Part shown: positions 6,210 through 13,200 of the stretch, in pieces
How the letters are laid out: every line of letters starts with the position of its first letter
Position numbering within the stretch: the first letter of the stretch is position 1
From: JBGTKH01 sp041744735
Lineage (GTDB): Bacteria; Planctomycetota; Planctomycetia; Pirellulales; Pirellulaceae
Assembly (NCBI GenBank): GCA_041744735.1
Contig: JBGTKH010000409.1
Span: forward strand, 1 to 14,667
Direction of reading: 5' to 3'
Length of the DNA: 14,667 bases
Program-made: the position numbers and the translations under genes
The notes under the pieces: model-generated
Seen by the model: only the letters and a program-made list of their open reading frames with translations
Told to the model about the DNA's origin: nothing
Database searches by the model: none

Positions 6210-6238
6210 GTTGTACGCTGTGGCGCGGGTAGCGTCAA
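6210..6238 (-). promoter_or_regulatory. sigma-70 type promoter of the SRP RNA
   Basis: On the minus strand TTGACG (6238-6233), a 17-base spacer and TACAAC (6215-6210) form a good -35/-10 pair. Transcription would begin near 6203, giving a 5' leader of about 16 bases that is trimmed to the mature SRP RNA. It could also drive dnaX by readthrough. Confidence 0.6.
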
Positions 6239-6248
6239 AGGGGCGACG

Positions 6249-6320
6249 GTAGCCGAATTCGCCAGAATTTGGTTTTCGAGGTCAACACGAGACGGGCCAA
6301 ATTCTGGCGAATTCGGCTAC
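6249..6320. repeat. 72-bp palindromic element, intact copy
   Basis: Perfect 24-bp arms (6249-6272 and 6297-6320, beginning GTAGCCGAATTCGCCAGAAT) are separated by a 24-base spacer starting TTTTCGAGGTCAAC. A damaged second copy in the opposite orientation is at 7794-7851; the two spacers agree at 18 of 24 positions. The element lies 22 bases beyond the stop of the HEAT-repeat gene and could fold into its mRNA end. Confidence 0.85.
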
Positions 6321-6342
6321 ACCCGGTTTGGCGTTAATTTGC

Positions 6343-7563
6343 TCAATCGTCACGGCGTCGGAGATTGACGTTGGGAGGTGTGTGAGATTCCGCGTACCAA
6401 TTCTTCCAGGCATCTTTGTCGTAGCGGAAATCCTCACCCGTCAAGACTCGCAGGGCTTCGAGAACGCCCTGATTGGGAATGTCTCGCTCGACGACCTGGG
6501 GCTTGCCGCCCATGCTCAATCCGCCGGGGCCGGCATTGGAAAATGCCGCGCCGATCCCCATGCCGCCGGACGAACTGAGCACAATCTTGTGTTTGGTAGA
6601 GAGTGCTTCGATGAGCGGCCGCACGGCCGACCGATCGTTCATCCGCGCCAGCCCTACGCCCGCGCGATTGATCGTCACGTTGCTCTTGGGGTCGGTCGCC
6701 TTGGTCGCTTGTTCGAGCACCGACACAAACGCCTTGACCGCGTGAACTGGCGCACACTCGACGAGTTGATCGAGACAGGCGTCGCGCACGGCTTCGTCAT
6801 CGTCGTCCAGCGCCCGCTTGATGAGGGCCGCGCCGCCGGCGGAGTGCGGCAACTTCCCCAGTACTTCGATGTACAGCAACTTCATCTGCCGCAGTTGCTC
6901 GTCCTCCAGCATTTCGCCCAACGCCATCGCGGCCATCGGGTCGCGAATCGCTTTGATGTTGGCGATCGCTTCCTCGCTGCGTTTCTTGCCGATCCAACTG
7001 CGCCACATTTTCAGTTTGCTGCGCCATTCCTTCTGGGCCAGTTCGGCGTCGCGCTGCATTTGTTCCAACGCAACTTCCTGCCGCAGCCGCCATGCGCCTT
7101 GATAACGCACCTCGCCTTGGCTGATCCGATAGTCGTCGGCTTTCACCCAGCGGCCGTCGAGGTTGCCGTATCCCAACGCGCGCCGGGCGTCGGCGTGATT
7201 GGGGTCGCGGACGATCGCCGCTTCCAGATGAAAATCCCGTTGAGCGGTCAGACCGTTGGTGCGGCACCATTCGGACATCTTCCAATGCCCATCGGCCGTG
7301 TTGGGCATCTTCAGCAGCCACTGTTCGTAAGCGAGTTCGGCTGGCGACTTGACGACGACCTGTTCGACTTGAGTCTTGTCGAGTGTGACCTGGCCCCCGG
7401 CGGGCGTTTGGACGACGTAGATTTCGCGCGGCGCTTGCTCTGGATTTAGCAACTCCCCTTCGATCCGTCCGCCGCTGGACAGCACAAACACGTCGGCCCG
7501 CAGCGTCGCAGGATTTAACGCCAACAGCAGCCCGGCCGTCCAAAGATATCGTTGCCTCTTCAT
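6343..7563 (-). CDS. secreted HEAT-repeat-like protein
   Basis: A 406-residue protein with an N-terminal signal peptide (MKRQRYLWTAGLLLALNPAT, cleavage probably after about residue 22-23, LRA-D). The next part, DVFVLSSGGRIEGELLN and QVTLDKTQVEQVVV, looks like the small beta-barrel with a 'GGrieGeLln' hairpin found in many planctomycete exported proteins. The region 110-180 is charged, with DPNHADARRALGYGNLDGRW (120-139), a TPR-like motif. From about 195 to 325 come HEAT-like helical pairs (IKAIRDPMAAMALGEML, KRALDDDDEAVRDACLDQLV, ARMNDRSAVRPLIEAL). A Gly/Met-rich stretch (SSSGGMGIGAAFSNAGPGG) precedes a final conserved-looking segment (LTGEDFRYDKDAWKNWY), typical of planctomycete HEAT proteins. 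Start 7563 is preceded by GGAGG with 4 bases spacing. Specific function unknown; probably periplasmic scaffold or binding protein. Confidence 0.88.
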   Translation of the reverse strand: MKRQRYLWTAGLLLALNPATLRADVFVLSSGGRIEGELLNPEQAPREIYVVQTPAGGQVTLDKTQVEQVVVKSPAELAYEQWLLKMPNTADGHWKMSEWCRTNGLTAQRDFHLEAAIVRDPNHADARRALGYGNLDGRWVKADDYRISQGEVRYQGAWRLRQEVALEQMQRDAELAQKEWRSKLKMWRSWIGKKRSEEAIANIKAIRDPMAAMALGEMLEDEQLRQMKLLYIEVLGKLPHSAGGAALIKRALDDDDEAVRDACLDQLVECAPVHAVKAFVSVLEQATKATDPKSNVTINRAGVGLARMNDRSAVRPLIEALSTKHKIVLSSSGGMGIGAAFSNAGPGGLSMGGKPQVVERDIPNQGVLEALRVLTGEDFRYDKDAWKNWYAESHTPPNVNLRRRDD

Positions 7564-7647
7564 ATTCCCTCCACGGACGAAGCGCCCGCCGCGCGAACTG
7601 GGGTCGTGCAATTGTGCGTGCCGTCCCAGAATCACGCCACGCTATCT

Positions 7648-7675
7648 AGTATACGAGCCGGTCGGTGTGAGGCAA
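7648..7675 (-). promoter_or_regulatory. sigma-70 type promoter of the HEAT-repeat gene
   Basis: On the minus strand TTGCCT (7675-7670), a 16-base spacer and TATACT (7653-7648) give a near-consensus -10 with a fair -35. It lies about 85 bases before the start codon at 7563. Confidence 0.5.
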
Positions 7676-7793
7676 TGAATTGGGGGTCGCCCGTTGCGGG
7701 AAAGCCGCACGACGGTAAATATGGAGAATCGACTCCATCGCGACAACGGGGAGGCGGTGGCTGGAAAACCCTCCAGCCTCCGCTTTACCCACT

Positions 7794-7851
7794 CAGAATT
7801 TGGACGGTCGTGAGTTGACCTCCAAAACCAAATTCTGGCGAATTCGGCTAC
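7794..7851. repeat. 72-bp palindromic element, truncated copy
   Basis: The right arm 7828-7851 is identical to that of the copy at 6249-6320. The other arm is reduced to CAGAATTTGG (7794-7803); the outer 14 bases are replaced by unrelated sequence. By its spacer this copy is inverted relative to the first one, and the two bracket the HEAT-repeat gene. Confidence 0.8.
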
Positions 7852-7912
7852 AAATTGCTACTAGCGCAACATCAAAACTGAAGCGTCGGGCTGATGTTAG
7901 CGGCGGCAGTGC

Positions 7913-8045
7913 CTAGTGCTTTGTCAAAACGAAAAAGTGGGGCACGTATCCTGCTTGCCAACTCGATTACCACGATTAAACGCAAGCTGGAAGCTTACGC
8001 CACGTAACCGGCCGACCCTAAAATTAAACTTTGACAAAGCACTAG
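7913..8045. mobile_element. MITE-like element with 16-bp terminal inverted repeats
   Basis: CTAGTGCTTTGTCAAA at 7913-7928 is repeated exactly in inverse at 8030-8045, enclosing 101 bases with no coding capacity. Inside is a near-perfect dyad CGCAAGCT-GG-AAGCTTACG (7981-7999). Short non-coding DNA with terminal inverted repeats suggests a non-autonomous mobile or repeat element. No target-site duplication is evident. The right end overlaps the stop codon of the BBP7 gene (8042-8044). Confidence 0.65.
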
Positions 8046-9625
8046 AAGGTCCCGTGGACGCCAAAATTCAGGCCGCCGAGCCAGAAGTCGGTGTCGTTGA
8101 AGCGGAAGGTTGGTCCTTGGGGATTGGCGGGCGGGACGGGAACCAGCAGGCGACCGTTGATGTTCGTGTCTACCTGATCTCCGGCAAGTACGACGGACGA
8201 CCAATACATCCACGAGAGGCCGAAGCTGACACTGAGGTGTTCTCGCAGTTGATACGCCATGGCGATTTCGCATTCCGGAACCACCACGAATTTATCTCGC
8301 TCGAACGTGCCGCTGTTGGTGCTCTGAGCCAGCAAGCCGGCGTTACGGACCAAGGTGCCGTTGATGGTCGTCGAGCCGTTGATGGTGACCTCTTGCCGCA
8401 TGTTGCCGATGCTGCCCTTGCCCATCATGGTCAAGGTGAAAGGCCCCTCGCAAAACGAGGCCAGCAGCCCCAGTTCGGCGCCATTGAAGTCGTTTCGCGT
8501 CGCGAACTGATCGGTGATGCCAAACACGGTTCCCGGCGGGCCGCCGGCCCGATCGAGCACGGTGGTGTTGCTGACCACTCGCAAATCGTCGTCGATGCGC
8601 GTGAAGTGATAGCCGCCGATCAGGTCCAGGTTGTAGCACTGTCCACAATCGAGTTTCAGCCGCGCGTACGCCTCGGCCCCCAGCACGTCGTTGGTAGTCG
8701 TCGCGTTAATGTCTCCGCGGAAAAGGGGTCCCGTTCCCGCGCCGAATGGACCGTTGAAGGCCACCATCAGCGCGTCCTGGCCCGTTCTTCCCGGATCGGT
8801 GTTGAAGAACGGACGGGCCAGCGTCGGGCGGCCCAGCGCATCCGAAGCCCGCGAAAATTCGACCTCATCCTGCGTGACGATGAAGAAGCGACCGCCCACA
8901 CCCCACAGGTTTTCGTCGCCCATCCAGCGACCGATTGTCACTCGTCCGCCCGATTGGAACCCATCGTCAACGCGATTGCCGCCGAACAGGATTCCTGTCG
9001 TACTTTGCCCCAGCGCCCCAGCGATAGCCATAAAATTCGGCGCGCCGGTGTTCAGCGGTACTCCCGGAGTGCTGGTGGTTGCAAGCACCGGAAGCCGCCG
9101 ATCCTTGCGGAGCCACAACAGGTACTCGAAGCTGACCCACAATTTGGTCGGGCAGCGGCAATCGTCCGCACCACACGTGTCGCAATCATCCGTGCAGGCC
9201 AATGGATCGTCGCCCAATATTTCGCTGAGGTCGGATTCGTTAATGTCCGTGTCGCCAATGCGATATACGGCATTCCAAGGGCCGACGTGATCCAGGACGG
9301 CCCGTTCGTCGGCGCGATATTCATTATCGCGCTGGCCGATTTGATGGCCCCCATTTTGAAAAGCGGGAGCGTGCTCGCCAATGCGATAAACCCCGTTTTG
9401 ATCGGCCGTTTGAGCGGCATCCGGCTCGCCGATGCGATAAACGCCATTGCGCTGACCCAGTTGATCCGGCCCGTCCGGTTCGCCATTGTGGTGCTCAGCA
9501 TCCTGGTCGCCAATGTGGAACATGCCGGAACGCCGCACGCTGTCCCCGTACTGGGCCAGGACTTGTTGCTCGACGGCAAGGCAAACCAGCGTTGCCGTCG
9601 CGAAAATCGTTAGGATTGGCTTCAT
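8042..9625 (-). CDS. BBP7 family outer-membrane beta-barrel protein
   Basis: A 527-residue exported protein of the planctomycete BBP7 type. A signal peptide (MKPILTIFATATLVCLAVEQ, cleavage near LAQ-Y at 25-26) is followed by degenerate repeats of NGVYRIGE (units at about 35-40, 61-67, 78-84, 92-98 and 119-125), an acidic stretch, a Cys cluster (residues 144-158, CTDDCDTCGADDCRC), and then the BBP7 entry motif LWVSFEYLLWLRKDRRLPVL at 162-181. The rest alternates polar and hydrophobic residues (GGRVTIGRWMGDENLWGVGG, LDLIGGYHFTRIDDDLRV, LRVV..., YQLREHLSVSFGLSWMYW), as barrel strands do, and ends in Phe (GLNFGVHGTF), the expected terminal residue for an outer-membrane barrel. The start at 9625 has AAGGTG 5 bases upstream. 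The stop TAG is contributed by the neighbouring repeat element. Ligand or function unknown. Confidence 0.88.
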   Translation of the reverse strand: MKPILTIFATATLVCLAVEQQVLAQYGDSVRRSGMFHIGDQDAEHHNGEPDGPDQLGQRNGVYRIGEPDAAQTADQNGVYRIGEHAPAFQNGGHQIGQRDNEYRADERAVLDHVGPWNAVYRIGDTDINESDLSEILGDDPLACTDDCDTCGADDCRCPTKLWVSFEYLLWLRKDRRLPVLATTSTPGVPLNTGAPNFMAIAGALGQSTTGILFGGNRVDDGFQSGGRVTIGRWMGDENLWGVGGRFFIVTQDEVEFSRASDALGRPTLARPFFNTDPGRTGQDALMVAFNGPFGAGTGPLFRGDINATTTNDVLGAEAYARLKLDCGQCYNLDLIGGYHFTRIDDDLRVVSNTTVLDRAGGPPGTVFGITDQFATRNDFNGAELGLLASFCEGPFTLTMMGKGSIGNMRQEVTINGSTTINGTLVRNAGLLAQSTNSGTFERDKFVVVPECEIAMAYQLREHLSVSFGLSWMYWSSVVLAGDQVDTNINGRLLVPVPPANPQGPTFRFNDTDFWLGGLNFGVHGTF

Positions 9626-9671
9626 CAAAACACCTTGCCTCAACGGAAGAAGTGATACGGTCCTAACAACT

Positions 9672-9688
9672 ATGTTCGGACGGAACAT
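9672..9688. promoter_or_regulatory. operator-like dyad upstream of the BBP7 gene
   Basis: ATGTTC-GGACG-GAACAT is a perfect 6-bp dyad with a 5-base centre, 47 bases before the BBP7 start. Size and position suit a dimeric regulator, but chance cannot be excluded. Confidence 0.25.
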
Positions 9689-9776
9689 GCGAATCATTCG
9701 GTCAAAGTGGCAACGTCGACAAGATTCCCGTATTTGGCGAAGCCAGCCTAGCTTGCGTAGGCCAACGCGCGGGGGT

Positions 9777-9858
9777 CAACGTGGGACGGATTGCCAATCC
9801 GTCCTACTGCTGCACGAAATGCACGAGGCAGACGGATTGGCAATCCGCCCTACGGTTG
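9777..9858. repeat. inverted repeat of the GTAGGACGGA family
   Basis: The arms 9777-9803 and 9831-9858 match over about 24 of 27 bases after reversal. Each half is itself nearly palindromic (GGACGGATT-G-CCAATCCGTCC). The outer bases of each unit resemble those at 4073-4138 and 14390-14448, while the centre (TTGCCAA instead of CGCCCTCG) differs. Confidence 0.75.
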
Positions 9859-10076
9859 CAAGCCCTAGGTGAATAGCAGGATAGGGCTATGCTTTTCTGG
9901 GCCGGCCGGGAACTTTTTCTCTGGCTGGGGCGTCGAAGGCCGGTGAGTCGAACCATCGAGTGCTGTCATTAGGAAGCTGGCCTTTGAGATCCGATGTTGC
10001 CCTCAAGCGCGGTTTTCCGCCGCGCGTGCCGGTCCAGGCCTCGAAATGTACTTGAAATGCGCGACTTGAAACTGCA

Positions 10077-10244
10077 TTAAGCCGCAACTAAGGTGGAATG
10101 ATACTCGCCTTCGAAACGCGCCTGGGCGCTAATCCAACTCGGCCAGCCGCGAGACTTTTCGATACCGAGGTAGGCGGTCAAGCAGCGATATCGGCCTTTC
10201 CGCCAAGCGTCAAAGACAGAGGCAATTACCCCCCATCCAATTCG
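10077..10244 (-). pseudogene. possible eroded gene fragment, unidentified
   Basis: On the minus strand 55 codons are open between TAG (10247-10245) and TAA (10079-10077) without a usable start. The peptide includes VFDAWRKGRYRCLTAYLGIE and KSRGWPSWISAQARFEGEYH, whose composition (Trp, Tyr, Cys, Phe in a globular mix) looks like real protein rather than chance. I do not recognise a family. It lies in the leader of the dockerin gene and would be a relic on the opposite strand. It may equally be an unselected open frame. Confidence 0.25.
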
Positions 10245-10252
10245 CTAGGAAC

Positions 10253-13200
10253 ATGAAAAAGAACACTGCGCCCACTCGCCGCTCCGCGCGCCGAGCCTCG
10301 AAGTCCCGTCGCACCGGTGCGGGGACCAACAGCCTGTTTCGCCGTTTCACAGGCGAGCGGTTGGAAGATCGCATGATGCTGGCGGTCGATACTCCCATGT
10401 TTCACAACGCCCGCGCGCCGACCGATGTGAACCACGACGGCAGCACGAACGCGCTGGACGCATTTATGGTCATCGGTGCCTTGCGACAAGGTGGGACACG
10501 TGCCTTGACCGCGCCTGCAGTCGCTTCGTCCGCCACTGCATCGGGCGGTGAAGGCGAAGGCGGCTCCACCATGTTCGTGGACGTCAATGGTGACAACGTT
10601 TTGTCCCCGCTGGATGCGTTCCGCGTTATCAGCCGGCTGCGGGCTGAAGGACAAATGGGCGACCAAGTTCGCTACCGACTCGACACGTCATTAGGCTCGG
10701 CCGCAAACGCGGCGCAGATTACGTCCGCCGCACTCGGCAGCGACATTTTCCTGCGCGTGTTCGTGCAAGACATTCGCGATGTCAACCAATTGCCGCCGGG
10801 CTTTCAATCGGATGTCAACAAGGGCGTGCAGAGCGCGTTCCTTGACGTCACGTATAACTTCGCGCAATCGCTGTCGCTGATCGGCAACGATTTTCAAGAC
10901 GTGCGAATTGAGGGGAATCCGACAGGCGGTACGTTCACGTTGACGTATGAAGGCCAGACCACGGCGCCCATCAACCGTCTGGCCACCGCGGCCGACGTCG
11001 AAGCCGCATTGGCGGCGCTTTCGACAGTGGGCGGTACGGCGAATGTAGACGTCACCCCCAGCGGTGCACCGGGCGGACCGTGGCGAGTCAACTTCCTTAT
11101 GGCCGAGGCGAGCACGACCTCGTTGTTGACGGCCAATGCCAGTGGGCTAACCGGCGGCGTGAACCCGTCGATCGTGATCCTGCCGATCGTGTTCGGCGGA
11201 GAGTTCTCGCAAGACCCGCGCGACCACGATGGCACCGTGCGTCCCGGTGGTGAAATCGACGAGGTTGGAACCGTTCAGTTAAACTTCGGCTTTGGCGGCC
11301 CCTTTGGAGCGCAAGAGGAACTGGTCTTCTCCATTCCGTTCCGCGTCAGCCAACTCCCGCTGATTGCCAACACCGACAGCGGCGCGGGCTTTGCGGTGCC
11401 TGAAGGCTCGATGAACAACTTGCTCGACGTGTTGGCCAACGACTCGGTTAGTGGGCCGGTCATATTTCAATCGAATCCGGCCGACGACCCGGCCAACCTG
11501 ACGGTCGTAAACGTCGGATCGCAAGGCCAGGGCGGTCCCGGCGTCGGCGTTGTCCCCGACGACGAGATCGATTTTGGAACCTTTACGCTGAACGTTACCG
11601 GCGGCACCAAGACGTTGTTCTCGGTTCCCAATTCGACGCCGAACGGTACAGCGACGATTGTAAACGGCAGAATCCAGTATTCACCCAACTTAAACTTCAA
11701 CGGCACAGACACGTTTACCTACGTGCTGAGCGACGGCGGCGCGGGACGAGCCACGGGCACCGTCAGCGTGACCGTCAATGCGGTCAACGACGCTCCCGTC
11801 GCCATCAACGTAAACGTCTCCGCCATGGAAGACGGTCCCGGCGTGAACGGCAATTTCAGCGCCACCGACGTTGACAATGCCCCAGCGACGCTGACCTTCA
11901 TGCTGTTGAGCCAGCCGAGCGAAGGGAGTGCGGTGAACAACAATGACGGCACGTTCACATTCAACCCCGGAGGCGGATTCCAAAACCTAGCGCTGAACGA
12001 GACGCGGCCAGTCACGTTCACTTACAAGGCCACCGACCCGCCGGGCGCCGACAGTAACACGGCGACGGTGACGGCCACGGTCACCGGCGTGAACGACGCG
12101 CCCACGGCCAATAACTTCATGGCCCAAGTCGGCAACATGTCCACCAGCACCCTGCCGTTCCAGGCCGACGACGTGGATAGCGACGACAGCCGCACCACGC
12201 TGACCTACGTGGTCACGCAGCCCACCGACGGCAACGCCGCGACCGGCGACGGCAGCGTTGTCGCGAACAACGGCGCCGGTACGTTCACGTTCAATCCCGG
12301 CAACGATTTCGCTTCGCTGCAACCCGGCCAGTTCCGCGACGTGACCTTTACCTACCAAGCCACCGATAGTCACACCGAAACAAGCCCCACAGGGACGGTG
12401 ACGGTCCGCGTCGTGCCCAACCAGCCGCCGGTGGCACAGAACGACAACTTTGCCACCACCGAAGACGCCACCGTTGCGGGAAACGTGCTGGTCAATAACG
12501 GCAACGGCGCGGACTCGGACCCGGAAAACGATCCAATCCGCGTGACGGCCTTCGATGCCACCAGCCAACAGGGCGCTACGATTACCGGCGTCATCGCGGT
12601 TGGGGCCACCAACGGCAACTTCACGTACGACCCGCGCAATGCGCCCAATACTCAAAGGCTGGCTGCCGGAGAGCTACTGACCGACACATTCACCTATGAG
12701 CTAACGGACAGCCAAGGCGGCACCGGCATCGGCACGGTATCCGTCGCGCTGACCGGCGTGAACGATGCACCGGTCCTCACGCCTTCGGGCGCAAGGACCT
12801 TGACCGCCATCAACGAAGACCCAATGGCCAATCCCGGCAACACGGTTGCCAGCATCGTGGGCGCCACGATTGCCGACGTCGATAACGGCGCCCTGCCAGG
12901 CATCGCGGTCTTCAACGTCGACAATACGCTCGGCAATTGGCAGTATTCGACCGACGGCGGAACGACTTTTACGAACTTCGGCTCGCCGTCGGCCAGCGCC
13001 GCTCGGCTGCTTCGCTCGCAGGACGTCATCCGCTTTGTGCCGCTGGCAGAGTTCTTTGGGACGGCCACCTTCCAGTATCGGGCCTGGGATCAAACCAGCG
13101 GTGCGTTCGGGAACACGGTCGCTATCGGCAATACCGGCGGCACGAATGCCTTCAGCACGGCCAGCGATACCGCGACCATTACGATCAATTCGGTCAATGA

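Larger units (their letters stand above)
7564..8041. other. intergenic region with promoter and repeats
   Basis: No gene is recognised. From left to right it holds a promoter for the HEAT gene (7648-7675), a small dyad ATGGAG-AATCGA-CTCCAT (7721-7738), a stem of 4+7 bp with one T-T mismatch (7754-7765 against 7772-7783), the broken palindrome 7794-7851, and most of the 133-bp element 7913-8045. Confidence 0.6.
9626..10252. other. intergenic region between divergent envelope genes
   Basis: This separates the minus-strand BBP7 gene from the plus-strand dockerin gene, so it should contain both promoters; I found no convincing -35/-10 pairs. It holds a dyad ATGTTC-GGACG-GAACAT (9672-9688), the inverted repeat 9777-9858, and a possible decayed minus-strand coding stretch (10077-10244). 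A 66-codon frame on the minus strand at 10087-9887 lacks a start codon other than TTG and is not counted as a gene. Confidence 0.5.

Noticed and set aside
6328..7449. A 373-codon plus-strand frame opposite the HEAT-repeat gene
   Set aside because: The minus strand has a signal peptide, a good ribosome binding site, a promoter and recognisable repeats. The plus-strand product is His/Arg-rich without motif and is antisense shadow.
7916..9613. A 565-codon plus-strand frame opposite the BBP7 gene
   Set aside because: It begins inside the repeat element and gives no recognisable domain. The minus strand encodes the signal peptide, BBP7 motif and terminal Phe.
9887..10087. A 66-codon minus-strand gene
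   Set aside because: Its only start is TTG without a ribosome binding site and the peptide shows no recognised domain; kept only as part of a possible gene relic.
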